Of a DNA stretch of 64,000 nt, positions 14,768-23,020 are shown piece after piece; within the stretch, counting starts at the first letter, position 1; the number at the start of each line of letters is the position of its first letter. A model generated the notes under the pieces. The model did no database searches. It was given only the letters and a program-made list of their open reading frames with translations, and was not told where the DNA came from. The translations under genes were made by a program, and so were the position numbers. The stretch comes from Streptomyces globosus (GTDB lineage Bacteria; Actinomycetota; Actinomycetes; Streptomycetales; Streptomycetaceae): NCBI RefSeq assembly GCF_003325375.1, contig NZ_CP030862.1, positions 1,987,501 through 2,051,500 on the forward strand, given 5' to 3'.

Positions 14768-16284
14768 GGCCGGCCCCCGGACTGCGCCAGGGCCCGCCGG
14801 TCGGCCTTCCCGCCGCGCGTCGTCGGCAGCTCCTCCAGGCGCGCGAACCGGCGGGGCATCAGGTGCGGCGGCAGCGCCGCCGCCAGGTGGGCGCGCAGCG
14901 CCCCGTCCGGGACGCCCGCCAGGTCACCCGTGACGTGCGCGACGAGGAAGACCCGGCCCTGCGCGTCCGTGTCGGAGGTGACGACGGCCCCGGTCACCCC
15001 GGGGTGGGCCAGCAGCACCCCCTCGACCTCCGCGGGGTCGACCCGGTAGCCGCGGATCTTGACCTGCCGGTCGGCGCGGCCGTGGAACTCCAGCCCGTCC
15101 GGGCCGAGGACCGCCAGGTCGCCCGTACGGTACAGGCGGGCGCCGGGCGGGCCGAGCGGGTCGGGCACGAACCGCTCCGCGGTCCGCTCCGGCTGCCCCC
15201 GGTAGCCGCGGGCCACGCCGGCGCCGCCGATGTACACCTCGCCCACCGCCCCGTCCGCCACCGGGCGCATGCCGGCGTCCAGCAGCCGTACGAGCACCCC
15301 GTCGATCGGCGTGCCGACGACGTCGGCGACGGTGTCGGGGGCCTCCGGGACGGTGTGCCGGGTCGACGTCATGGTGCACTCGGTGGGCCCGTACTGGTTC
15401 ACCAGCGCGCCCCGCACCAGCGACCGCCCGCCCGCGGCGAGGAACGGCCGCAGCGACTCGCCGCTGGACACCACCAGCCGTACGCCGTCCAGCAGCCCGG
15501 CCGCACCGGGCTGCCCGGCGAGGAAGGACAGGAAGGACGGGGTGGTGCTGAGCAGCGCCGTCACCCCGTACCGGCGCACGGCGGCGCCGAACTCCTCCGG
15601 CCGCAGCAGCGCCGACCGCGGCAGCACCACCAGGCGTCCGCCCGCCAGCAGCGGGGCGAAGGTGTCGCGGAGGGAGGCGTCGTAGCCGAGCGGCGCGGTC
15701 TGGAGGGCGACCGTGTCGGGGCCGAGGCCGTAGTCGCGGGCGACGAACCGCAGGTAGGAGTCCAGGCCGCGGTGTTCGACCAGGACGGCGGAGGGCTCGC
15801 CGGTGCTGCCGGACGTGTGGCTGACGTACGCCAGCGACCGCTCCCCGACCGGTGCGGGCAGTGCCCCGGTGTCGGCGGTGTGCCGCGCGCCCGCCGGGTC
15901 CGGCTCGTCCAGCAGCACCGGCGGGCCGGGCACCGGCAGGCCGCCGAGCCGCCCGGCCTGCGCCCGGGTGGTGACCAGCAGTTCGGCGCCGCCGCTGCGG
16001 GCGAGCGCGGCGAGCCGCGCGGGCGGCTGCTCCGGGTCCAGGCCGAGGAACGCCGCCCCCGCCCGCAGGACGGCGGCCGGCGCGGCCACGGCGTCCGCGC
16101 CGCGCTCCACCGCCACCGCGCACACCGTCTCGGGCCGGGCGCCGCGCACCCGCAGCCGCGCGGCCAACTCCTCGATTCGGGAGGCGAGTTCCCTGTAGGT
16201 GACGTCTCCGGACGGGGTGGTGACGGCGATCCGGCCCGGGTCGCGCAGGGCGTGGGCGGCGATGTCGTCGACGAAGGTCCGCAT
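14764..16284 (-). CDS. Free-standing amino-acid adenylation domain
   Basis: A 506-residue A domain with no carrier domain attached. Motifs: SHTSGSTGEPSAV (A3), YDASLRDTF (A4), NQYGPTECT (A5), YRTGDLAVLGPDGLEFHGR (A7/A8) and GGKADRRAL (A10 lysine). The A3 loop has Glu-Pro-Ser-Ala where Arg/Thr-Pro-Lys-Gly is usual, so the common lysine is absent. Core residues read as about D-A-R-L-V-S-Q-M-T-K, which matches no code I know. The arginine at position 239 would favour an acidic or carboxylate-bearing side chain, but that is speculative. The ATG overlaps the stop of the LanB-like gene (TGATG), so translation is coupled. It probably loads the free PCP encoded at 13304-13573, with the MbtH protein as a possible helper. 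Confidence 0.93.
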   Translation of the reverse strand: MRTFVDDIAAHALRDPGRIAVTTPSGDVTYRELASRIEELAARLRVRGARPETVCAVAVERGADAVAAPAAVLRAGAAFLGLDPEQPPARLAALARSGGAELLVTTRAQAGRLGGLPVPGPPVLLDEPDPAGARHTADTGALPAPVGERSLAYVSHTSGSTGEPSAVLVEHRGLDSYLRFVARDYGLGPDTVALQTAPLGYDASLRDTFAPLLAGGRLVVLPRSALLRPEEFGAAVRRYGVTALLSTTPSFLSFLAGQPGAAGLLDGVRLVVSSGESLRPFLAAGGRSLVRGALVNQYGPTECTMTSTRHTVPEAPDTVADVVGTPIDGVLVRLLDAGMRPVADGAVGEVYIGGAGVARGYRGQPERTAERFVPDPLGPPGARLYRTGDLAVLGPDGLEFHGRADRQVKIRGYRVDPAEVEGVLLAHPGVTGAVVTSDTDAQGRVFLVAHVTGDLAGVPDGALRAHLAAALPPHLMPRRFARLEELPTTRGGKADRRALAQSGGRP

Positions 16285-18644
16285 CAGGCACCCGCCCCGG
16301 CCCCGGCGGCCGCCCCGGATCCCGCGGCAGCCCCCTCGACGGCCGTCCGGTCGACGGCGACGAACCGCAGCTCCGAGGTGTACGCGGCGCCCCGGTCGTC
16401 GGTCAGCCACGCCTGCTCCGGCGTCGGCAGCATCTCGCTCACCTTCAGCTTCGCGGCGGGGTCCCTGCGCGCCAGCCGGCGTACGGCCTTCGCCAGGATG
16501 TTGAGGTACACGGGGCTTTCGAAGTCCACGTAGAACGGCCGGGGTTCGGCGGGCGACACCACGAACACGAACCGCGGCAGGTCGTGCTCCCGCTGCCACT
16601 GCCGGGCCCGGACGAACCTGCGCGCCTCCGACTTCTCCTCGGCGAAGCCGAGCCCGCCGGCGGGGAACGCCCACGTCTCGCGCGCCACCACCATCCGGTC
16701 GATGGTGATCCGCGGCGTGTGGTCGCCCTCCGGGCGGAGCGTGAACCGGTCCATGACCCGCTGCGTGAGCGTGTTGGCGTACGCGTCGAGCAGGTCGAAG
16801 ACGGCCCCGTCGGGCAGGACCGCGACCAGCCGGCCCTCCCGGTCCTCCACCGCGACGTCCGCGCACGCCACCGTCCGCGGCCGGTACGGGTCCCCGGTGT
16901 CGTCGACCAGGGACACCAGGTAGTCCTGCGGCCGGTCCAGGGACGGCCTGCTGCGCGCCGACCACTTGAGCGGCAGCTCCTTCGGCAGCATCGGCAGCAG
17001 CCGCGGCCCGGGGAAGTCCCGGGTCGTCTCGGCGACCAGCTCGCCCCGGTCCGGGTGCTGGTGGACGAAGAGGGACGCGCCCATCGTGTTGAGGGCGCAG
17101 TGCATCTCGCCGAGCACCATGTCGAAGTCGCCGCGCGCCACCGCGTCCGCACCGTCGGCGAGCAGCAGCACGTCGGGGCTGAAGTAGCGGGCCAGCGACC
17201 AGCCGGCGCCGGGCTCCTCGAACTCCTCCCGCACCCGGTCGGCGATCGACTCCGACGACACGCGCACCCGCCGCGCCCCCTCCGGGACGTCCAGGACGCG
17301 CGCCCACCTGGCGCGCAGCTCCGCCTGTACGGCGTCCAGGTCCCGGTCGGCCTCCGGGTACGGGGACGGCAGGCAGGCCAGCCACATCCGCCCGAGGTCG
17401 ACCCGGCCGCCGTCGGCGGCCAGCCGCTCGTACACGGTGCGCAGCCGGGCGCGGACCCGGTCGGCGAAGCGGTTCGTCAGCCAGCGCGCCGAGGTCAGGC
17501 ACTGGGCGAGGGGGGTCAGTTCCGCGAGCAGCGCGGTGGGCAGGGCGGCCGTCGCGGCGCGCCGGCAGTCGGAGTACACCAGGCCCCGGCAGGGCGCCGT
17601 CCGCTCGCCCTTGGACCGCTGGGCGGCGGTCGCCGTGAGCGCGGCGAAGTCCGCCTCCAGCGCGGTGATCGCCGCGGTCAGCGCGTCGGCGTCGGTGCCG
17701 GCGGCCCGGACGGCGTCCCGGCCGCGCTCCAGCACCGCCAGCTTCGCCAGCGCCGGCTCGCGCAGCGTCGGATCGCCGACCCGCTCCAGGACCGCCCGCA
17801 GCTCACGCTCCGGGTACGTGCCGGTGGGGACCTCCAGCCGCCAGTGCACCCACCGCCGGCCCTGCAGCCACCGTACGGCCTCCGTCGCCTCCGCCACCGG
17901 CAGGCCGAGCTCCTGCGCGATCACGGCGACGGGCCTGGTCCCGTCGCACAGGTCCAGGACGGCGCGCTCGGTGCTGCCGGCGGGCTGCGGCGGCCGGCCC
18001 GGGACGTGCACGCGGTCGCCGTCGGCCCGGACGAACGACACCCGCCGCGGCGGGATCCACGCCCGCAGCGCCGGATCGGAGTCCAGCGACCGGGCGAGCG
18101 CGTCGACGGCCCAACTGGCGAAGTAGACACGGGATTCGGCGATGAGCCCGCCGGGCCCGGGATCGATCCGCACCCCGTCCGCCGCCGCGTCCCAGCGGCC
18201 CCAGCCGACGGGCCCGAAGAAGCCGATGGTGTCGTTCTTCACGCAGAACCGCTGCCAGTAGTGTGCGACGAGCTCCTCCCGCTGCCGGGGCATGCTCGTA
18301 CGCCCCCGCGCGGTCGGCGTCCACGCCAGGAACGGCGCGATGCCGGTGCGCAGCACGGCCGGGTTCTGCCAGGCCAGCGCCGCCCGGAAACGCGGCTCGG
18401 CGGCGATCTCCTGCAACAGGGCGGACGTACGGACGGCCGCCGCGTCGAAGGCCTCGGCGAAGCCGTCCCACTCGGGCCCGGCGAGCGCGTCACCCGGCCC
18501 GAACTTGTCCGCGGCGTACGCCAGTCCGGGCGGAGCCGTGCGCAGGACCCCCTCGGCGGGGAAACCGGGGCCGCGGAGCGCGAAGTGCTCCCACAGCCGC
18601 CACCCGCCGGCGGGCAGGTACACGTGGTGCGGTGTGTCCGACAT
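16284..18644 (-). CDS. LanB-like protein, tRNA-dependent (glutamylation) domain only, paralog 2
   Basis: 786 residues, exactly the length of its paralog at 10934-13294. The ATG at 18644 was chosen because GGAAGGAG lies just upstream; the frame stays open further but that part is shadow sequence. It shares GGWRLWEHFALRGPGF near the N-terminus, the FCVKNDTIGFFGPVGWG motif, FVHQHPD, and the C-terminal FYVDFESPVYLNILAKAV. Like its twin it lacks the C-terminal elimination domain. It is the first gene of the leftward NRPS operon and is coupled to the free A domain. Having two divergent copies suggests two different substrates or a heterodimer. A role in tRNA-dependent aminoacylation of an NRPS-bound intermediate is inferred, not shown. 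Confidence 0.85.
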   Translation of the reverse strand: MSDTPHHVYLPAGGWRLWEHFALRGPGFPAEGVLRTAPPGLAYAADKFGPGDALAGPEWDGFAEAFDAAAVRTSALLQEIAAEPRFRAALAWQNPAVLRTGIAPFLAWTPTARGRTSMPRQREELVAHYWQRFCVKNDTIGFFGPVGWGRWDAAADGVRIDPGPGGLIAESRVYFASWAVDALARSLDSDPALRAWIPPRRVSFVRADGDRVHVPGRPPQPAGSTERAVLDLCDGTRPVAVIAQELGLPVAEATEAVRWLQGRRWVHWRLEVPTGTYPERELRAVLERVGDPTLREPALAKLAVLERGRDAVRAAGTDADALTAAITALEADFAALTATAAQRSKGERTAPCRGLVYSDCRRAATAALPTALLAELTPLAQCLTSARWLTNRFADRVRARLRTVYERLAADGGRVDLGRMWLACLPSPYPEADRDLDAVQAELRARWARVLDVPEGARRVRVSSESIADRVREEFEEPGAGWSLARYFSPDVLLLADGADAVARGDFDMVLGEMHCALNTMGASLFVHQHPDRGELVAETTRDFPGPRLLPMLPKELPLKWSARSRPSLDRPQDYLVSLVDDTGDPYRPRTVACADVAVEDREGRLVAVLPDGAVFDLLDAYANTLTQRVMDRFTLRPEGDHTPRITIDRMVVARETWAFPAGGLGFAEEKSEARRFVRARQWQREHDLPRFVFVVSPAEPRPFYVDFESPVYLNILAKAVRRLARRDPAAKLKVSEMLPTPEQAWLTDDRGAAYTSELRFVAVDRTAVEGAAAGSGAAAGAGAGA
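18190..18341 (-). repeat. Conserved segment shared by the two LanB-like genes, copy 2
   Basis: Partner of 12852-13003, with about 149 of 152 bases identical by eye. It covers the same motif region of the second paralog. Confidence 0.85.
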
Positions 18645-18866
18645 GGGCGGAGCTCCTTCCGGCCTGTCCGGCCTCAACCTGCCGGTCCGGCAGCCCCTGC
18701 GGCCTGCTCCGGCTTCCCGGAACACTGCCGCCGCCGGGACGGCGGCCGCCAGGGAAGGAGCGGCAGCCCCGGCCGCCCGTCCTTCTGCGCGTTTGTCCCT
18801 ATGGCCGGCCCGGCGGGCGGGGGCAGGGTGGGGGCCGACCTGATCGAGAGCGGGAGGACCCAGGCG
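18645..18866. promoter_or_regulatory. Divergent promoter region of the NRPS operon and mbtH
   Basis: This 222-bp gap lies between the ATG of the leftward operon's first gene and the ATG of mbtH on the other strand. It must hold promoters for both, or mbtH is read from a promoter inside it. I could not assign convincing -35/-10 boxes. No regulator gene is visible next to it. Confidence 0.5.
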
Positions 18867-19076
18867 ATGAGCGAGACCGACGACGGCCGCTACCTGGTCG
18901 TGCGCAACGACGAGGAGCAGTACTCCATCTGGCGGGCGGACCGGGAGCTCCCCGCGGGCTGGCACGCCGAGGGCGCGTCCGGCACCCGGCAGGAGTGCCT
19001 GGACCACATCGGCCGGGTGTGGACGGACATGCGGCCGCTGAGCCTGCGCCGCCGCCTGGCCGAGGCGGACGCCTGA
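18867..19076 (+). CDS. MbtH-like NRPS chaperone
   Basis: 69 residues with the family signature in order: NDEEQYSIW, LPAGWH, CLDHIGRVWTDMRPLSL. The three conserved tryptophans are present. GGGAGGA lies just upstream of the ATG. MbtH proteins bind A domains and are often required for their solubility and activity; here the partner could be any of the four A domains to the left. It is the only rightward gene in the first 26 kb and is separated from the convergent OleD-like gene by a hairpin. Confidence 0.96.
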   Translation: MSETDDGRYLVVRNDEEQYSIWRADRELPAGWHAEGASGTRQECLDHIGRVWTDMRPLSLRRRLAEADA

Positions 19077-19249
19077 CGCGGCCCGCGGGGGAGGACGGGG
19101 GACGCGAACGCCGGCCGGCGTGGCTGAGGCGCGGGGGAACCGAGCCCCGCCGGCCGGTGCGGTGCGGGATGACGGGCGATCTCCCTGAGCTGGTGCACGA
19201 ACCAGCCCAGGGGCGACTTGCGGACGTCCGCGCCGTGAAGACACAGCGG

Positions 19250-19266
19250 GTCCGGGCGACCCGGAC
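19250..19266. terminator. Hairpin between mbtH and the OleD-like gene
   Basis: A perfect 7-bp stem GTCCGGG/CCCGGAC with a 3-base loop, in the 220-bp convergent gap. There is no T-run, as is common for actinobacterial terminators. It could serve both directions. Confidence 0.55.
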
Positions 19267-19296
19267 ACGCCCATGGGCCTGCCCTGTCCGCGGCCG

Positions 19297-20232
19297 TCAG
19301 GCCTGCCGCCCCAGGGTGGACAGGTAGTCGTCCAGGGTGCGGTGCGGGGCCCAGCCCCGGGCGCGGGCGCGGGCCAGGTCCAGGACCACCGGGTGCGCCA
19401 GCTGGTCCACCGCGTAGCGGCTCAGGGCCGGTTCGCGGCCGGCGGCCGACGCCAGGGCCTCCGCCGCGCGTGCCGCCGCGCGGGCCGCCGGCAGGGGCAG
19501 GTGGCGGATCCGGGCGCGGACGCCGTGCGCGCGCAGGACCCGGCGCACCGCGTCGTCCCGCCCGTACGGGGCCGCGTCCGCCACGTTGTACGCGCCCGGG
19601 GCCCAGCCCGCGGCCGCGAGCGCGGCGCCGGCCAGGTTCTCCACCGCCGTCAGGCTGAGCAGGACGTCCGGCCCCGGCAGCAGCAGGGTGCCCGCCCGGA
19701 CCCGGGACAGGAGCCGCGGCAGCAGCGTGGTGTCGCCCGGCCCGTACACGGCGCGCGGGCGCAGCACCACCGCGCCCGCGGCCAGGGCCAGCGCCTCGCC
19801 CGCCGCCTTGGTGCGGCCGTACGCGTTCAGGTGCCCGGCCTGCGGGTGGTCCTCGCGGACCAGGGTGCGGTCCCGGCGCGGGTCGTACACGCTCGCACTG
19901 CTCACCCACACCACGGGCGTGCCGCCGGCGGCGGCCGCCAGCCGCTCGGTGCCGTCCACGTTCACCGCCCGCATCCGCGCCTCCGCGGCCGAGCCGGGCG
20001 CCGGGTCGCCGACCGCCGCCGCGCAGTGCACGACGAGGTCCGCGCCGGCCAGGTCCGGCAGCTGCCGGGCCGCGTCCCAGAAGCGGTGCTCCCCGACGGG
20101 GCCGGGCCTGCGCCCCACGCACACCACGTCCGCTCCGGCCGCCGCCGCGGCGCGTGCGACGTGCCCGCCGCAGAAGCCGCTCGCCCCCGTCACCGCGACG
20201 CGCAGCCCGGCCACCCCGGTGAAGGCGCTCAT
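19297..20232 (-). CDS. NAD(P)-dependent epimerase/3-beta-HSD family reductase, OleD-like
   Basis: 311 residues. The N-terminal Rossmann motif is GASGFCGGHV (about residue 15). SDR-type catalytic residues are seen in VSSASVY and YGRTKAAGE (Tyr-x3-Lys). This is the extended SDR/3-beta-hydroxysteroid dehydrogenase family that includes OleD and LstD, which reduce the 2-alkyl-3-keto acid made by OleA to the 3-hydroxy acid. The start overlaps the P450 stop by four bases (ATGA), so it is the last gene of a five-gene coupled operon. The assignment to OleD function rests mainly on the operon partners; a sugar or steroid dehydrogenase is the alternative. Confidence 0.8.
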   Translation of the reverse strand: MSAFTGVAGLRVAVTGASGFCGGHVARAAAAAGADVVCVGRRPGPVGEHRFWDAARQLPDLAGADLVVHCAAAVGDPAPGSAAEARMRAVNVDGTERLAAAAGGTPVVWVSSASVYDPRRDRTLVREDHPQAGHLNAYGRTKAAGEALALAAGAVVLRPRAVYGPGDTTLLPRLLSRVRAGTLLLPGPDVLLSLTAVENLAGAALAAAGWAPGAYNVADAAPYGRDDAVRRVLRAHGVRARIRHLPLPAARAAARAAEALASAAGREPALSRYAVDQLAHPVVLDLARARARGWAPHRTLDDYLSTLGRQA

Positions 20233-21488
20233 GCGGCAGCCGCCCGTACGGTCAGGACCCGCCAGCCGGGCAGCGCGGCCCGCCGGTCCGCGCGGGCCCG
20301 CACCACGACCGGCCGGTACGGGGCCAGCGCGGCCAGCACGTCGGCCAGTTGGGCGCGGGCCAGCCGCGCGCCCGGGCAGGCGTGCGGGCCGGCACCGAAC
20401 ACCAGGTGCGCCTCGGCCGGCGGGGCCGGATCGAGGGCGTCGGGGCCGCGCCGGTGCGCGCCCGCCGCATGCCGGGCGACCAGCACCAGCCGGTCGCCCG
20501 CCCGCACCGGGCAGCCGCCGGCCGCGCCGTCGGCGGCAGCCGCCCGCGGCAGGACCGGCGAGGCCGCGGTGACCCGCAGCAGCTCGTCGGCGAGCCGCGG
20601 CAGCAGCTCCGGGTCGCCGGCCTGCCCCCACAGGCCGGCGTCGGCGCACCAGGCGACCGCCCTCGGCAGCGCGGCGACCGTGGTGTTCACGGCCGCCACC
20701 GCCAGCATCGCCGCCAGGGCGCCGTCGCCGCCCCCGCTCCCGGCCAGCAGCTCCCGCAGCTCCCGGGCGGTCCGGGCCGCCGCCTTCTTCGCGCCGGGCC
20801 GGGGCGGGCCCGGCAGGTGCCCGCGTACGGACGCCGCCGCCGCGGCCGCGGCCGCACGGGCCACCGCGGACGGGTCCGCGCCGGAGCCGAGCAGCGCGCA
20901 CACCGCCGAACCCGACAACTCGGCGGCCAGCGCCACCGCATCGACCTCGCCGCCCCGGCCGAGCGGCGCGAGCCGCTCCGCCAGCAGCGGCCGCCACCGC
21001 ACCCGCAGCCGCTTCACCCCGGCCGCACCGAGCCCGTCGGCCAGGTCGCGCCGGTCGGTGCGGTGACCGCTGCCCTCCTGGTCGAACAGCACCCCGCCTG
21101 CGCCCGCGAGCGCCTCGCGCGCGGCCGCCCCGGTGGTTCCGGCGGCCGTGCGGTCGAGCGGTATCCGCGTCAGCGCGTCCCGGTAGGCGCCGGCGTCGTG
21201 GACGAGCAGGGTCCCCCCGATCCGGCGCACCCCGCGCCCCCGCGTCGCGGCGAGCAGCGCGAACAGCACGGGATGGCTGCGCAGGTACACCCGCCGGTCC
21301 CTGCGGCGCGCCGCCGCGGCACCGCCGGCCGCGGCAGGCGCCGCGACGGTGCCGCCCGGCGCCGTACCGGCAGCCGCGACGAGCCGCGCCGTCGCACGCT
21401 GCGATGCCGCCCCGCCGGACTCCGCCGGGGCGCCGGTCGCCGGGGTTGCCGGGCATGCCGTACCGCCGGCCGCGTTCCGGGCCGTCAT
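20229..21488 (-). CDS. Cytochrome P450
   Basis: 419 residues. Haem-binding motif FGAGPHACPGARLAR near the C-terminus with the cysteine ligand, and an ExxR-type ELLR earlier. The I-helix reads AAVNTTVAAL: the usual acid before the Thr-Thr pair is replaced by asparagine, which may alter proton delivery. The first 65 or so residues are Ala/Gly/Pro-rich and unlike a P450 fold, so the true start could be internal. The ATG overlaps the stop of the ligase gene (ATGA) and its own stop overlaps the OleD-like start. It probably oxidises the product of the OleA/C/D-like enzymes. The substrate is unknown. Confidence 0.92.
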   Translation of the reverse strand: MTARNAAGGTACPATPATGAPAESGGAASQRATARLVAAAGTAPGGTVAAPAAAGGAAAARRRDRRVYLRSHPVLFALLAATRGRGVRRIGGTLLVHDAGAYRDALTRIPLDRTAAGTTGAAAREALAGAGGVLFDQEGSGHRTDRRDLADGLGAAGVKRLRVRWRPLLAERLAPLGRGGEVDAVALAAELSGSAVCALLGSGADPSAVARAAAAAAAASVRGHLPGPPRPGAKKAAARTARELRELLAGSGGGDGALAAMLAVAAVNTTVAALPRAVAWCADAGLWGQAGDPELLPRLADELLRVTAASPVLPRAAAADGAAGGCPVRAGDRLVLVARHAAGAHRRGPDALDPAPPAEAHLVFGAGPHACPGARLARAQLADVLAALAPYRPVVVRARADRRAALPGWRVLTVRAAAA

Positions 21489-23020
21489 CGGGAGCCCTCC
21501 AACCGGGCCGCCGCGAGGGCGGATGCCGCCGTGCGGTCCGGTTTGCGGGAGCGGCCCGCCAGCGGGATCCGGGCGAACAGGACCGCGTCCGGGCGGGCCG
21601 TGCCCATCCGGTGCAGGGGGCCGGACAGGGCCGCCCGCAACCGCGGCAGGTCCGTGCCGGGCCGCGGCTGCACCAGCGCGACGAGCCGTTCGTCGCCCGC
21701 GGCCTCGGGGCCGCCGCCGGCCGGGACCCCGACCAGCACCGCCAGCTCGACGCCCGGCACGTGCAGCGAAGGCTCGTACAGGCCCGGGTAGATGTTCTCG
21801 GCGCGCCGCAGCACCATGTCCTTGGTCCTTCCCTCCAGTACGATCCGGCCCGCCGCGTCCAGCCGCGCCCGGTCCCCCGTACGCACCCACGGGTCGGGCT
21901 CCTCGCCCAGGTAGCGGTGGCGGGCCGCCGGCCCGGAGAGCAGCAGCTGCCCGTCCGCGTCCGGTTCGGCCCGTACGCCCGGCAGGGGGGCGCCGACCAG
22001 GTCGCCGGGGCCCTCGAACGCGGCTTTCTCCCGGGCCTCGACGGCCGCGGCCGGGAACAGCTCGGTCAGCGCGTACACGCCCCACGCCTGCGCCGCGCCC
22101 GCCTCGCGCACCCGGCCCAGGAGTTCGGCCCCGGCGGGCGCCGAGCCCGTCCACACACGCCCGTGGAAGCGGGCGCCCGCGCCGAGCGCCTCCCGCAGCC
22201 GCGGCGGCGTCAGGTACGTGTCCGCAGGCCGCAGCCGGTGCAGCTGCCGGGCCAGGACCCGCGCGGAGCGGGCGGGCAGGGCGACCGGCGCGCCCCGGGT
22301 GAGCGCGGGCACGAGGACGAAGAACGTCCCGCCGAGCACCGGCCGCGACGCCTCCCCGGCGGTCTCCCCGGCGGCCTGCCCGGCGGCGGAGAACAGCGCC
22401 TCGACGGTCTCCATCCCGGCCGCGAGGCCCGCCCGCGTGTGCACCACGGCCCGGGGCTGCGAGGTGGTCCCGGAGGTGAACACGACCACCGCGTCGGCGT
22501 CGTCCCCGACCGGCGCCGCCCCCGCCGCGGGCAGCCCGGCCCGCCGGGCCCCCCGCTCCAGCGCGGGCGCGCACCACGGCAGCCGCGGCCCGACGGTCGC
22601 GACCGGGCAGCCCAGGGTCCCCAGGTCGGGGAGGGCCAGTGCGGCCCGCCGGGCCAGCGGCCGCGCCCACCCGGCGGCGGCCTGCGCGGCCGCGTCGGCC
22701 AGCACCAGCGACGGCCGGGCCAGCGCCAGCCGGGCGCGCAGCACCTCCGGCCCGGCCCCCGGGTCGAGGACGGCGCCGCGCAGCCCGAGCCGCCACAGTG
22801 CCAGCAGCACCGCCAGGGCGCGCGGTCCGGGCCGCACCGCGACCCCGACGGTGTCGCCGGCCCGCAGCCCCCGCGCGTGCAGGGCGGCCGCGTATCCGTC
22901 GGCGAGGCCGGCGAGTTCGCCGCAGGTCGCCCGGACCCGCGGCGCGCCGCCGCGGGTCGAGGTGAGCACGGCCGCCCGGTTGGGCCGGCGGCGCAGGGCG
23001 TGGTCGAGTCGGTCGAGCAT
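21485..23020 (-). CDS. AMP-dependent acyl ligase, OleC-like
   Basis: 511 residues of the ANL superfamily. Seen: VVFTSGTTSQPRAV (P-loop), YALTELFPAAAV (A5-like, close to the YxxTExxP of OleC relatives), VRTGDRARL (A7) and GRTKDMVLRRAENIYP (A8), with a C-terminal lysine in SRKPDRT. In ole/lst/nlt pathways the OleC homolog activates the 3-hydroxy acid and closes a beta-lactone. Its position between OleA-like and OleD-like genes supports that reading. The A8 region with ENIYP is also usual in plain acyl-CoA synthetases, so that alternative remains. Start ATG overlaps the glycosyltransferase stop by one base (TGATG). Confidence 0.8.
   Translation of the reverse strand: MLDRLDHALRRRPNRAAVLTSTRGGAPRVRATCGELAGLADGYAAALHARGLRAGDTVGVAVRPGPRALAVLLALWRLGLRGAVLDPGAGPEVLRARLALARPSLVLADAAAQAAAGWARPLARRAALALPDLGTLGCPVATVGPRLPWCAPALERGARRAGLPAAGAAPVGDDADAVVVFTSGTTSQPRAVVHTRAGLAAGMETVEALFSAAGQAAGETAGEASRPVLGGTFFVLVPALTRGAPVALPARSARVLARQLHRLRPADTYLTPPRLREALGAGARFHGRVWTGSAPAGAELLGRVREAGAAQAWGVYALTELFPAAAVEAREKAAFEGPGDLVGAPLPGVRAEPDADGQLLLSGPAARHRYLGEEPDPWVRTGDRARLDAAGRIVLEGRTKDMVLRRAENIYPGLYEPSLHVPGVELAVLVGVPAGGGPEAAGDERLVALVQPRPGTDLPRLRAALSGPLHRMGTARPDAVLFARIPLAGRSRKPDRTAASALAAARLEGSR

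Noticed and set aside
18867..18999. Minus-strand extension of the OleD-like region across mbtH
   Set aside because: The frame is open but antisense to a textbook MbtH signature; discarded.
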